From positions 434,001 to 498,000 of the forward strand of contig NZ_BDCO01000002.1 in assembly GCF_001613545.1 (NCBI RefSeq): 64,000 nucleotides of DNA, read 5' to 3'. The DNA is from Terrimicrobium sacchariphilum. GTDB lineage: Bacteria; Verrucomicrobiota; Verrucomicrobiia; Chthoniobacterales; Terrimicrobiaceae. Position numbers and translations under genes: made by a program. The notes under the pieces are model-generated. The model was not told the DNA's origin. It ran no database searches and saw nothing but the letters and a program-made list of their open reading frames with translations. Positions 17,131-25,881 of this stretch are shown here, in pieces; the stretch's first letter is position 1, and each line of letters starts with the position of its first letter.

Positions 17131-18098
17131 TCTTTTTCCGCAAAAAGCCTATCGCCACCGTCGCCTTTAATCTCGCGCCGCGTCGCACGGCGTTTGGCGG
17201 GGGCAATCAATGGCTGAACCAGCTGTCTCAGTATCTGAAGCGCTGCGGTTACGATGTGGTCTATCAAATCACGCCGGACGTCGATTGTGTCATGGGCACT
17301 CACGCGGGATTGAGCGGCAAGCTCACGATTTCCTATGACGATGTGGTCTGGGCCAAGCGCCGCAATCCGCGTCTCAAGTGCATCCAGCGCATCAATGACA
17401 ATGATGTGCGCAAGGGAACGGACAAGATGGACGCTCGTCTTGCGGAAGCCAACACCGCAGCCGACCACACGGTTTTCGTTTCGGAGTGGCTTCGCGACCA
17501 TCACGCCGCAAAGTGGTTTTCCCAGGATCGGCCGCACACGGTCATTACCAACGGAGCTGATCCTGCCGTCTTTCATCCGTTTGGCTCGCCCGTCTGGCAG
17601 CCAGGGCATCCGCTGCGTCTGGTGACGCATCATTGGTCCGACAACATGGCCAAGGGTTTCGATATCTACCAGGAGGTCGATAATCTCATAGCCAGCGGCG
17701 ATCTCAAGGGAGTCGAGCTCTGGGTCATAGGGCGGTGGCCGAAACAAATCACCTGGAAGAAGGCGCGCACTTTCCCGCCCTGTACAGGGGCAAAGCTCGC
17801 CGGTCTCCTGCGCCAGTGTCACGTGGGCATCACGGCTTCGCGATACGAGCCAGGCGCCATGCACCCGGTCGAGGCGATGCAATGCGGCCTGCCGCTCTTT
17901 TATCATCGCGATGGGGGGGGCACGGTGGAACTGGGGCAACGCTTCGGCGTGGAGCTCACGGAGAATCTCCCGGAATCCATCGAGACCCTGAAGGACCGCT
18001 ATCACGACCTGCGGGCCAGGGTTCTCCGCGAGGCCCCTGCGGGCGACCGTATGTGCGCCGCCTATCGACAGATCATCCAGTCCCTCATCAACCAGTGA
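17127..18098 (+). CDS. Glycosyltransferase family 4-like protein
   Basis: 323 residues from the ATG at 17127, chosen because it overlaps the previous stop; the frame is open further upstream. The N terminus (G-G-G-N-Q-W-L-N-Q-L) is the acceptor-binding loop, V-F-V-S-E-W-L-R-D and T-N-G-A-D-P-A-V-F are GT4 hinge motifs, and S-R-Y-E-P-G-A-M-H-P-V-E-A-M-Q-C-G-L-P is the E-x7-E donor site. It would act on the cytoplasmic side of the membrane. GTGA couples it to the next GT4 gene. Confidence 0.85.
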   Translation: MIFFRKKPIATVAFNLAPRRTAFGGGNQWLNQLSQYLKRCGYDVVYQITPDVDCVMGTHAGLSGKLTISYDDVVWAKRRNPRLKCIQRINDNDVRKGTDKMDARLAEANTAADHTVFVSEWLRDHHAAKWFSQDRPHTVITNGADPAVFHPFGSPVWQPGHPLRLVTHHWSDNMAKGFDIYQEVDNLIASGDLKGVELWVIGRWPKQITWKKARTFPPCTGAKLAGLLRQCHVGITASRYEPGAMHPVEAMQCGLPLFYHRDGGGTVELGQRFGVELTENLPESIETLKDRYHDLRARVLREAPAGDRMCAAYRQIIQSLINQ

Positions 18099-19348
18099 GC
18101 ACGCTGTGGCATGTCCATTTTACCGGCGGCGAAAAGGTCGCCTGGGCGCTCGATGAAGACCTGCGGGTCGCGCGAGAGGCCATGGAGGGGCATGTCATTC
18201 CCACCTCGCCTGCGGCGGCCCGTGTCATTCACTCCGCCTACTGGCCGCGTCTGCTCGATTTCGGCGAGCGTGCGGTACGGGGAAAAAAGCTCGTCTGTTT
18301 CGCGGATAATCCCCCGGTTTATTCACTCACGCAGCCGGAGTTTTCTCAGGCGGCGGCACGGGTGGACCTCTGGATCGCCCGCACCCGCGAGGCTGAGTCG
18401 CAATTTCGCATGCTGGGTCTTCCAGTCGCTCGTGCACCGTACACGGTTGACGCCACCATCTTCCGTCCGCTGGAAAATGACGGCGGACTCCGTCGCGAAC
18501 TGGGCATCGACAAAAAGGCGTTCGTCATTGGGAACTTTCATCGCGATACCGAGGGCACGGACCTGCGTCGATTGAAGCGGCAGAAGGGGGCGGACATTCT
18601 TTTCGAAATCGCCAAGGAACTCTATCAGCGTCTACCGAATCTCGTCGTCCTCCTCGCAGGCCCTCGCCGCCATTGGCTTCGTCGCCGCCTGACTGCGGCA
18701 GGCATCCCCTTCCGTTTTCATGGACGCATTGGCCCGAACGACCAGGACGATTACGATCGCAACATTCTGCCGCGTACGGAACTGAACCGCCTTTATCAGG
18801 CGCTGGACGTTACTGTTGTCCCGTCGCGCTGGGAAGGCGGACCACATTCTCTCCTCGAAGCCCTTTTTGCCGGTCAGGCGGTGATCAGTACGCCTGTAGG
18901 TATCGCCCGGGACATCCTTCCATCGGAGATGCTATTCCGTACGGTGGACGAAGCTGTGAGCATCCTTGAGAACCATGCAAAAACCGGTTCGCTTCGGGAA
19001 CCCGCATTTCTCGCCAGCCGTCGAGCGGATCGAGAAAACTCCACCTCGGCCCTGAGCGAGGCACTGGTGGCGATTTATCAGGAGTTGCCCCGGGGACCAG
19101 AGCGTCCCATGGCCCGGCTCTCGAGCGCGATTGCCTCGTCCCTTTTCCGCGTGCGCCGCCAGCTCGGCCAGCGTCAGGTCGTTTTCCCACCGAATGAGCA
19201 ATCTGCCCTGGCCGATCGGATCATCGCCAAGGTGCAGAGTCGTCATGGAGCGGCTGCTCAGTCGGCGGAGACTCCGCTGGGCGTACATGATCCTGCGAGA
19301 GACGAGCAGATCCTGCTCGGCGCAGCATTGTTTTGCCAAGGGCGATGA
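18095..19348 (+). CDS. Glycosyltransferase family 4
   Basis: 417 residues from GTG at 18095, overlapping the previous stop. The frame is open upstream to 17735, but that part is a shadow of the preceding gene. G-N-F-H-R-D-T-E-G precedes the donor domain, and S-R-W-E-G-G-P-H-S-L-L-E-A-L-F-A-G-Q-A-V is the nucleotide-sugar site with the E-x7-E spacing. The C-terminal 110 residues extend past the usual fold. A likely amphipathic helix lies there, rich in Arg and Gln. Confidence 0.85.
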   Translation: MSTLWHVHFTGGEKVAWALDEDLRVAREAMEGHVIPTSPAAARVIHSAYWPRLLDFGERAVRGKKLVCFADNPPVYSLTQPEFSQAAARVDLWIARTREAESQFRMLGLPVARAPYTVDATIFRPLENDGGLRRELGIDKKAFVIGNFHRDTEGTDLRRLKRQKGADILFEIAKELYQRLPNLVVLLAGPRRHWLRRRLTAAGIPFRFHGRIGPNDQDDYDRNILPRTELNRLYQALDVTVVPSRWEGGPHSLLEALFAGQAVISTPVGIARDILPSEMLFRTVDEAVSILENHAKTGSLREPAFLASRRADRENSTSALSEALVAIYQELPRGPERPMARLSSAIASSLFRVRRQLGQRQVVFPPNEQSALADRIIAKVQSRHGAAAQSAETPLGVHDPARDEQILLGAALFCQGR

Positions 19349-20460
19349 AAAAGGTGCTGTGTTTCAAGCAGGGCAGTTTTTCGTTCGTGAACGAGAGCAT
19401 TGCCCGCACGCTGCCAGCGGCCTTGCCCGGCTATGATTTCCGGTGGCTCGACATCATCGATGATATCGCCCGGCGCCGCCCGGCGACCTACTTTGCCGGA
19501 TTGATTGAGGCCACGCTGCGCTATCCCCAACCGATCTTTCGATATCGGTTTTCGCCCCAGGCGTTCCTGCCACGGACCGTGACGTTCCTCCGTATGTTTG
19601 AGCACTGGGTTGCGACCAGCGAGGAGTTCTCCGGCGCGGCCTTTTCCTTCCAGACCCAATCGGTTTTTCGTGCGATTCGTGCCGGCATACCGCATTTCGG
19701 GTACACGGATCACACCCATCTGGCGAATGCGCGGTATGGCAGCGGCCGCAAGCTCCAGCCGATGACCCCGCAGTGGCTCGCGATGGAGCGATCGCTCTAC
19801 ATGGACTCGCGCGTGACGTTTACCACCGGGGAGTTCGCCGCGAGGTCGGTGATCGAGGATTACAACATCCCGTCCAGCCGGGTGGAGTGCGTGCATTCCG
19901 GGATTAATATCGCCTTTCCCGAGGTATTGCCTGCCAAGGTCAATCCTCACCCCCGCATCGTTTTTGTCGGTGTCGAATGGGAGCGAAAGGGCGGTCCCGA
20001 GATGATCGAAGCCTTTCGAAAACTCACGGGTGAGTTTCCGCAATCCGAGTTGCACATCGTCGGTTGCGACCCTGGCTTGAGCATGGATCGGGTGGTGATC
20101 CATGGCCGTATCCCGCGTGAGCAGGTGGGAGAGCACCTCACGCGAGCGGATATTTTTCTGATGCCCAGCCGCTCCGAACCGAGCGCGGTGGCTGTAGTCG
20201 AGGCGGCGGCGTATGCTCTGCCCGTCGTCACGACCTCAGTAGGGGCCAATGCCGAGCGCGTCCTGGAGGGTGAGAGTGGCTTTCTGGTCCCGCCGCGTAA
20301 TCCCGAGGCCATCGCCGGAGCTTTGCGCAAGCTGCTTTCCGATGCCGCCTTGCGCCAGCGGTTTGGGGAAAGGGGCAGGGCCTTGGTCAAGGAGCACTTC
20401 TTGTGGGAAACGGTGGCTGACAAAATCGCCCGACGCATTCGGGCCGAATTATCCGAATGA
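19345..20460 (+). CDS. Glycosyltransferase family 4
   Basis: 371 residues from the ATG at 19345 (ATGA overlap). It has R-I-V-F-V-G-V-E-W-E-R-K-G-G for phosphate contact, E-L-H-I-V-G-C and P-S-R-S-E-P-S-A-V-A-V-V-E-A-A-A-Y-A-L-P-V-V with the E-x7-E donor residues. The C terminus (A-L-R-K-L-L, R-G-R-A-L-V) is standard for the family. It is coupled to its neighbours on both sides. Confidence 0.88.
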   Translation: MKKVLCFKQGSFSFVNESIARTLPAALPGYDFRWLDIIDDIARRRPATYFAGLIEATLRYPQPIFRYRFSPQAFLPRTVTFLRMFEHWVATSEEFSGAAFSFQTQSVFRAIRAGIPHFGYTDHTHLANARYGSGRKLQPMTPQWLAMERSLYMDSRVTFTTGEFAARSVIEDYNIPSSRVECVHSGINIAFPEVLPAKVNPHPRIVFVGVEWERKGGPEMIEAFRKLTGEFPQSELHIVGCDPGLSMDRVVIHGRIPREQVGEHLTRADIFLMPSRSEPSAVAVVEAAAYALPVVTTSVGANAERVLEGESGFLVPPRNPEAIAGALRKLLSDAALRQRFGERGRALVKEHFLWETVADKIARRIRAELSE

Positions 20461-21560
20461 GTCTTCCCTGGCAGATTGCCTCCGCCGTCCGGGGCGTATT
20501 GGATTTTCCCGAGAGGATGAGGGTTCGCCAGACGCGGGCAGATATCTCTCTCGCATCGTCGGGTGATCCAGTGCTTTCCTTTGGCGGAGTGCTGGAGCGA
20601 CGGGAATTTCTCCATGGCGGAGCCATCAAACTCCTTCATCTCCGCGACGCATTTCCCTCCCATGCCCAGGCGTTCAACATCCTGTACCTGGTCAGCAGCG
20701 CCCAGCCACGTTTTGCTCGGGATCTCTGGGACACCTGCCGTCGCCGAGGGATAAAACTCGTCTGGAATCAAAACGGCGTTGCTTATCGCGGATGGGCGGG
20801 CGCAGAGGCCGAGCGGTTTAATGGCCCGATGCGGTGGCTCCGCGACCGCGCCGACTATGTCGTGTATCAATCCGGGTTTTGCCGAACGGCTTCCGACGAA
20901 TTCCTGGGTCCGGCGGATCGCCCGTCGAGCATACTTTTCAATCCGGTCGATCTGGAAAAGTTTTCGCCCACACCGGAGCCGCTCCCTGCAATCCCGCTCC
21001 GATTGCTCTCATTGGGCACACACAGCTATCCCGACCGGGTTTTGTCGGCATTGCAATGCCTGTCCGTGCTGAGGAAAGAAGGCATCGAGGCGACCCTCAC
21101 GGTGGCGGGCAAAATGGAGTGGCCCGGAGCCACGGACCAGGTGCGTGCCGAGATTCAGAGGCTCGGCCTGGAAGAGGAAATCCGCCTCCTGCCTGCATTC
21201 ACCCAGGATGAGGCGGTGGCGCTTTATCGAGGTCATCATATCGTCCTTCATCCGAAATATCTCGATCCCTGCCCGACGGTTGTCATCGAGTCGCTGGCAT
21301 GTGGGTTGCCCGTTGTGGGTTCCGCCAGTGGCGGATTGCCTGAGATGGTTCCCGCGAATTGTGGTGCGTTGATCCCGGTGCCTCTCGTCTGGGATCGGAT
21401 GATCACGCCGCCCGCTGCAGAATGGGCTGCCGCGGTGAAAAAGGTGATACCGCATCTCGCGGAGTATTCCCAGGCAGCCCGGCAGCATGCCGTCCAGTGC
21501 TTCCAGGCGGAAACATGGATCGCCGAGCATCGACGGATTTTTGAAAATCTCCTCGCGTGA
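20457..21560 (+). CDS. Glycosyltransferase family 4
   Basis: 367 residues. The N-terminal half holds an acceptor-type segment (L-V-W-N-Q-N-G-V-A-Y-R-G-W) and F-N-P-V-D-L-E-K-F at the hinge. The donor half has L-R-L-L-S-L-G-T-H, L-T-V-A-G-K-M and L-H-P-K-Y-L-D-P-C-P-T-V-V-I-E-S-L-A-C-G-L-P. In this last, the first Glu of E-x7-E is Asp-Pro. The start overlaps by ATGA and the stop by GTGA. Confidence 0.85.
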   Translation: MSLPWQIASAVRGVLDFPERMRVRQTRADISLASSGDPVLSFGGVLERREFLHGGAIKLLHLRDAFPSHAQAFNILYLVSSAQPRFARDLWDTCRRRGIKLVWNQNGVAYRGWAGAEAERFNGPMRWLRDRADYVVYQSGFCRTASDEFLGPADRPSSILFNPVDLEKFSPTPEPLPAIPLRLLSLGTHSYPDRVLSALQCLSVLRKEGIEATLTVAGKMEWPGATDQVRAEIQRLGLEEEIRLLPAFTQDEAVALYRGHHIVLHPKYLDPCPTVVIESLACGLPVVGSASGGLPEMVPANCGALIPVPLVWDRMITPPAAEWAAAVKKVIPHLAEYSQAARQHAVQCFQAETWIAEHRRIFENLLA

Positions 21561-22546
21561 GTACGCCCGCCGTCACAGTTCTCATGACAGTCTACAATGC
21601 GCGAGCCTACCTCGACGTTGGCATCCGCAGCATTCTCGGGCAGACATTTCGAGACCTTGAGTTTCTCATTATTGACGATGGCTCGACGGACGGGGGAGAG
21701 GAGATTTTAAAAGCCTGGGCGGGAAAGGATTCACGCATTCGGCTCATCCTCAATCCGGTCAACCAGGGGCAGACTGTTTGCCTGAACCAAGGCATCACGG
21801 AGGCGCGCGCACCATGGATCGCCCGTCAGGATGCTGACGATCTGCCCCATCCACAACGTTTGGAACTCCAGATGGCCGAGCTTCACCGCCGGCCCGAACT
21901 GGTCATTCTCGGCACGAACGGATGGCTTATCACCGAGGACGGCACATTTTGCGGCCTGATCAACGCCCCGTGCGGCGAGGAATCTGTTCGCTGGTTCACC
22001 CTGTACGACAACCCGTTCATCCACGCCTCGGTCTGTTTCCGGAGGGACGCTGCTCTGGCGGTTGGAAAGTATGATCCGCATTTCCGCATCACGCAGGATT
22101 ACGATCTCTGGCTGAAGCTCCTCAAAACAGGCCCGGGCGACAACCTCCCCCAGCGCCTGATTTCCTACCGGGTGGTCGACTCTTCCCTTTCGCACCAGAA
22201 AGCCGAGGCCACCGCCTCCGAGGCGATGGAGGCAAATCGCCGCGCGTTCGTGCAATGGGGGCTGGAATCCCACGCCACCCGGAGCAATCTGGCGCTTGTC
22301 AGCCAGCTTCGCGATGGATTCGTGCCGGGCAAACGCGCGGAATTTTGGGCTTTGCACCGGGAACTCGAGAAGACGCGCCCGGCTCCTGCCTGCGATCGCG
22401 CCGAGGCCAGATGCCTCCTCCATTGGAAAGCGGCAGGCAAATTGGGAGCATCAGCGGCGATGGCTCAGGAAATGTCAGCGAGCCTTCGCGCTCAACCGGA
22501 CTTGTTTTTCAGCCTGCTGCGGGATCGAATGATGGGACCGCGATGA
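21557..22546 (+). CDS. Glycosyltransferase family 2
   Basis: 329 residues from GTG at 21557. The core is V-T-V-L-M-T-V-Y-N-A-R, I-I-D-D-G-S-T-D-G-G and A-R-Q-D-A-D-D-L at the metal site, with I-T-Q-D-Y-D-L-W-L-K at about 175 as the catalytic region. This is a standard WcaA-like GT2. It is coupled to the GT4 before it and to the acetyltransferase after it. Confidence 0.9.
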   Translation: MSTPAVTVLMTVYNARAYLDVGIRSILGQTFRDLEFLIIDDGSTDGGEEILKAWAGKDSRIRLILNPVNQGQTVCLNQGITEARAPWIARQDADDLPHPQRLELQMAELHRRPELVILGTNGWLITEDGTFCGLINAPCGEESVRWFTLYDNPFIHASVCFRRDAALAVGKYDPHFRITQDYDLWLKLLKTGPGDNLPQRLISYRVVDSSLSHQKAEATASEAMEANRRAFVQWGLESHATRSNLALVSQLRDGFVPGKRAEFWALHRELEKTRPAPACDRAEARCLLHWKAAGKLGASAAMAQEMSASLRAQPDLFFSLLRDRMMGPR

Positions 22547-23034
22547 ATAGCCTTTTTCAGGACTGGGATGTGAATGTGGGAAACCCGAAGGGGCGCGCCG
22601 TGCTTGTCTTCTGGCGGCTCTGCCGGGCGATTCGTTCCCTGCCGGGAGGACTGTGGCTGCTGGGTTCTCCGCTCCTGCTCCTCTATGTCGTGGGAGTGGA
22701 GTGGATCATGGGGATCGAGCTCGGCTACTCCACGCGTATCGGCACGCGTCTGCGCCTTTATCATGCCAGCGGCCTCGTGGTGCATCCTGCGGCGGTGATC
22801 GGAGATGATTGCATCCTGCGACAGGGCGTGACCATTGGCTACCGACAGGCGGGTGAGGGGGTTCCGGTCCTGGGGAACAACGTCGAGATCGGTTGCGGGG
22901 CGATCCTGCTCGGTGCGATCCGGGTCGGCGATGGTGCGAAAATCGGAGCCGGAGCAGTAGTCATCAAAGACGTCCCCGCCGGAGCCGTGGCGGCAGGGAA
23001 TCCTGCGAAGGTCATTCGGGCACAACAGGCGTGA
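22543..23034 (+). CDS. Serine acetyltransferase-like hexapeptide O-acetyltransferase
   Basis: 163 residues from the ATG at 22543. An N-terminal helix (about 18-60, with a hydrophobic stretch L-L-G-S-P-L-L-L-L-Y-V-V) precedes the left-handed beta helix. The helix has L-Y-H-A-S-G-L-V-V-H-P, I-G-D-D-C-I-L-R-Q-G-V-T-I-G and I-G-A-G-A-V-V-I-K-D-V-P, then the usual N-P-A-K-V end. It is shorter than CysE (about 270) and fits the WcaB/colanic-acid type that acetylates sugars. The histidine of the catalytic site is probably H in L-Y-H-A-S-G. Context favours sugar O-acetylation over cysteine synthesis. Confidence 0.8.
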   Translation: MNSLFQDWDVNVGNPKGRAVLVFWRLCRAIRSLPGGLWLLGSPLLLLYVVGVEWIMGIELGYSTRIGTRLRLYHASGLVVHPAAVIGDDCILRQGVTIGYRQAGEGVPVLGNNVEIGCGAILLGAIRVGDGAKIGAGAVVIKDVPAGAVAAGNPAKVIRAQQA

Positions 23035-24125
23035 GGTTTCTTTTTCTTTCCAGTTACGCGCATCTGGTACTTGATCCGGCCTCGACCCGGGTCTCCGGAG
23101 GAGCGGAGCTTCAGGTTGCTCTGCTGGCGCGGGAACTTGCTGGTCGCGGCTACGAAACCACCATCGCCGCAGGGGACATCGGCCAGCCGGACGGGCAGGT
23201 CTTCCAAGGCGTGAGAATCCGCAATGGCGGAAAGTTTCAAACCGGCGGCCTGGTCGATAGCCTGAGGGCGCTCCCCAGGGTGGCTCGCATCCTCCGCGAG
23301 GAACGACCTGATCATGTGCTGATTCTCGGCTGGACGGCATGGCTGTTCATCCTCTGGCTGCTCCGCCCCATTTTTGGTTTTCAGCTTCATTTTATCTGTG
23401 GTCTCGACACGGAGGTGAATGGTGGCTTTCGGCGCGACAATCCGGTACGAGGATGGCTCTTTGAATTTGGCATGCGCCACTGCGACCAGCGCTTTGCCAT
23501 GACGAAGCTGCAGGAACGGCTCTTCCAGAAGCAGGGCATGCCGTGTTCCCTGTACCGGAATCTGATCCTGCCCCGGGCAGAACCTCGCACGGCGGAAAAG
23601 ACGGTCGATTTTCTCTGGGTCGCCCGATGCCAGCCGATCAAGCAGCCCCATATCTTTCTCGATCTCGTCGAGGCGATCCCCGAGGCCCGCTTTGAGATGA
23701 TCTGCCCCTGCGAGGATGCCGCGCTCTTTGAATCCGTGCGCATACGGGCGGAGAAGCTGCCCAATCTCATTTTCCATAACGGCGTTCCCTATCGCGAGGT
23801 GCAGTCTCACTACGATCGCGCACGGGTCTTTGTAAACACCTCGACGTGGGAGGGGTGGCCAAACAGCTTTATCCAGTCCGGCCTCGCCTCCACAGCGCTG
23901 CTCTCGCTCATTGTGCGTCCCGACACGCTGTTTGAAGACTTTCAGCTAGGCGCCTGCATGGGTGGAGACCGGGAGCGATTCGTGGTTCTCGCCCGACAGT
24001 GGTTTGCTGACCGTGTCGCCACGGAGGCGATGGGGCGTGAGGCTGAGCGCTTTGTCCGCGAGCTTCATGATAATACGAAGGAAACCGACGCCTTCCTCGC
24101 CGGGCTGCCGGTCGCGAAACGATGA
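23031..24125 (+). CDS. Glycosyltransferase family 4
   Basis: 364 residues from GTG at 23031, overlapping the acetyltransferase stop. The acceptor loop is S-G-G-A-E-L-Q-V-A-L-L-A-R-E-L. The donor half has F-L-W-V-A-R-C-Q-P-I-K-Q-P and N-T-S-T-W-E-G-W-P-N-S-F-I-Q-S-G-L. The second Glu of E-x7-E appears as Gln, a departure from most of the family. It is coupled by ATGA to the last gene of the cluster. Confidence 0.82.
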   Translation: MRFLFLSSYAHLVLDPASTRVSGGAELQVALLARELAGRGYETTIAAGDIGQPDGQVFQGVRIRNGGKFQTGGLVDSLRALPRVARILREERPDHVLILGWTAWLFILWLLRPIFGFQLHFICGLDTEVNGGFRRDNPVRGWLFEFGMRHCDQRFAMTKLQERLFQKQGMPCSLYRNLILPRAEPRTAEKTVDFLWVARCQPIKQPHIFLDLVEAIPEARFEMICPCEDAALFESVRIRAEKLPNLIFHNGVPYREVQSHYDRARVFVNTSTWEGWPNSFIQSGLASTALLSLIVRPDTLFEDFQLGACMGGDRERFVVLARQWFADRVATEAMGREAERFVRELHDNTKETDAFLAGLPVAKR

Positions 24126-25243
24126 TCAAGGTTCTCCAGGTCATCGATCATCTGGGTTCCGGCGGAGCGCAAACCGTCCTGCTCAACTTGCTGAAGTTTC
24201 GCGATCAGCGGGACTTTTCCTACACCGTGGCCTGCCTGCACGGGAAAGGAGGCGTCGCCGCGGAGCTGGAGGCCATCGGCGTGCCAGTGGTCTCATTGTC
24301 TCCCGGGAAACTGCCGCCGCTCTATGTGCCGAATCTCGCACGGTTGCTCATAAAAGAGCGTTTCGACATCGTGCATTGCCATCTATTTGGGGCGAATTGG
24401 CTGGCTCGCCCCATCGCCGCCCTCTGCGGGCAGAGAGCGATCTTTGCCCACGATCATTGTAATGATGCCCTGCGCGAGCGCCTCGCTCCATTTCTCGTCG
24501 ATCGCCTGACCAATCTGCTTTCGTGCAAGATCCTCGCGGTCTCACGCACCACCCGCGAGTTTCTCCTCCGCCAGGAAGGACTCTCCGATGAGGTGGTCGA
24601 ATATTTCACCAACGGCGTGGACGTGGATGCCTTCCAGCCTCCATCGCCTGAGGCCCGCGCGGCGTTTCGTGCTCGCTGGGGGTTGAAGCCGGGGGATTTT
24701 GTCATTGGGGGCATTGGTCGCCTCGTGCCGCAAAAGGACTTCACCACCTTTCTCCGAGCCGCCGTACTGGTGGCGGAGAAATCGACCGCCGCCCGCTTTG
24801 TCATCTTTGGGGAGGGTCCGGAGGAGGCGGAACTGAAAGCTCTGGCTGAAAGCCTCGGCCTCGGCGATCACGTACGATTTGCCGGATACGTCGGCGACCG
24901 ACAGGCGGTTTATGGGGCCATCGATCTCCTGCTCCTCACCTCCCGCTATGAGGGAACTCCCATGGTCTTGCTGGAAGCCATGGCGGCAGGGGTGCCGATT
25001 TGCGCCACCGGGGTCGATGGAACGGCGGAGATTCTGGCATCGAGAGAGACGGCATTGCTCTTCCCTCCCGCTGATCCGCAGGCCGCGGCCGAGGCGGTTC
25101 TTGAGATGCAAAATCAGCCATTTTCGCACAAACTGAGCCTTGCCGCCCGGTCGCGCGTGCAGGCGGATTTCTCGGCCAAGTCCCTCTGCCACAGGCTTGA
25201 ACAGTTGTATCGCGAGATGCTCCCGGTTGCGCCGACCGGATAA
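24122..25243 (+). CDS. Glycosyltransferase family 4
   Basis: 373 residues and the last gene of the coupled run. V-I-D-H-L-G-S-G-G-A-Q-T-V is the acceptor loop, I-G-R-L-V-P-Q-K-D-F the phosphate site and S-R-Y-E-G-T-P-M-V-L-L-E-A-M-A-A-G-V-P the complete E-x7-E donor motif. The C terminus ends with a standard helix. A hairpin with a T-tract lies about 35 bases after the stop and probably ends the operon. Confidence 0.92.
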   Translation: MIKVLQVIDHLGSGGAQTVLLNLLKFRDQRDFSYTVACLHGKGGVAAELEAIGVPVVSLSPGKLPPLYVPNLARLLIKERFDIVHCHLFGANWLARPIAALCGQRAIFAHDHCNDALRERLAPFLVDRLTNLLSCKILAVSRTTREFLLRQEGLSDEVVEYFTNGVDVDAFQPPSPEARAAFRARWGLKPGDFVIGGIGRLVPQKDFTTFLRAAVLVAEKSTAARFVIFGEGPEEAELKALAESLGLGDHVRFAGYVGDRQAVYGAIDLLLLTSRYEGTPMVLLEAMAAGVPICATGVDGTAEILASRETALLFPPADPQAAAEAVLEMQNQPFSHKLSLAARSRVQADFSAKSLCHRLEQLYREMLPVAPTG

Positions 25244-25275
25244 GCCTCCTTGCCTAGTCGAGAGGGAGTTACTAA

Positions 25276-25311
25276 GGTCGCCCGCGATGTTTCCCGAGGG
25301 CGGCCTTTTTT
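25276..25311 (+). terminator. Rho-independent terminator of the glycan cluster
   Basis: GGTCGCCC at 25276-25283 pairs with GGGCGGCC at 25298-25305 (one G-U pair, 14-base loop) and six T follow. It lies 33 bases after the last glycosyltransferase stop. An ATG at 25287 that could start the next gene sits in the loop, see the entry for that gene. Confidence 0.7.
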
Positions 25312-25829
25312 CGTATGTGCGACAGACCAGCGTACGGCTGGCGCTGTTCGCCGTTGCCGTGATCTTGTCCGGCTGCGCAGCTACCCAGACTTTCACCCCC
25401 CAGACGGCTCCGGACTACGTGATGATCCGGGACTACACTCCGTTTTATCGGCTCGGGCCGATGCAGGGGAGGCCGGATGCCTCGCTGCCCTCCGGGACGC
25501 GGGTGAAGCTCCTGCGTCAGGAAATGGGCTTCAGCCTCGTCCAACTTTCCGACAGCCGTACAGGATATGTCGCCAATGAGAATATGGTGCCAGCCCCGCC
25601 ACTTCCTCCATCCGCGACGGACTCAGACTCTTCGGACTCCTCGTCCAAGCCCGGCAAGAAGCGCCGCAACGTGCCGGACAGTCCGCGCTACACTGGCGAA
25701 CAGCTCAACGATATCCCGATGCCCGAGCCACACACCCCGGCTCCGGACCTGAATATCGCTCCTGAGGACGTGGCCGCGCCAGCTCCGACTCCGACGCCGC
25801 CGGCGGAAAAGCCAAAATTCCGGTATTAA
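25287..25829 (+). CDS. SH3-like domain lipoprotein
   Basis: 180 residues if started at the ATG at 25287. The lipobox L-S-G-C is followed by A-A-T-Q-T-F, so it should be lipidated and held at the membrane. A GTG at 25317, just after the terminator's T-tract, would give a shorter and more usual signal peptide (M-R-Q-T-S-V-R-L-A-L-F-A-V-A). Residues about 45-105 carry a bacterial SH3-type fold (T-P-F-Y, G-T-R-V-K-L-L, G-Y-V-A-N-E). The rest is Ser/Pro/Lys-rich linker. It may bind peptidoglycan or a partner in the envelope. Confidence 0.7.
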   Translation: MFPEGGLFSYVRQTSVRLALFAVAVILSGCAATQTFTPQTAPDYVMIRDYTPFYRLGPMQGRPDASLPSGTRVKLLRQEMGFSLVQLSDSRTGYVANENMVPAPPLPPSATDSDSSDSSSKPGKKRRNVPDSPRYTGEQLNDIPMPEPHTPAPDLNIAPEDVAAPAPTPTPPAEKPKFRY

Positions 25830-25881
25830 ACTTCTTGTGCCTGAGCCATTCGCGGGGCATTCCGTGTTGGCCTAGCACACG

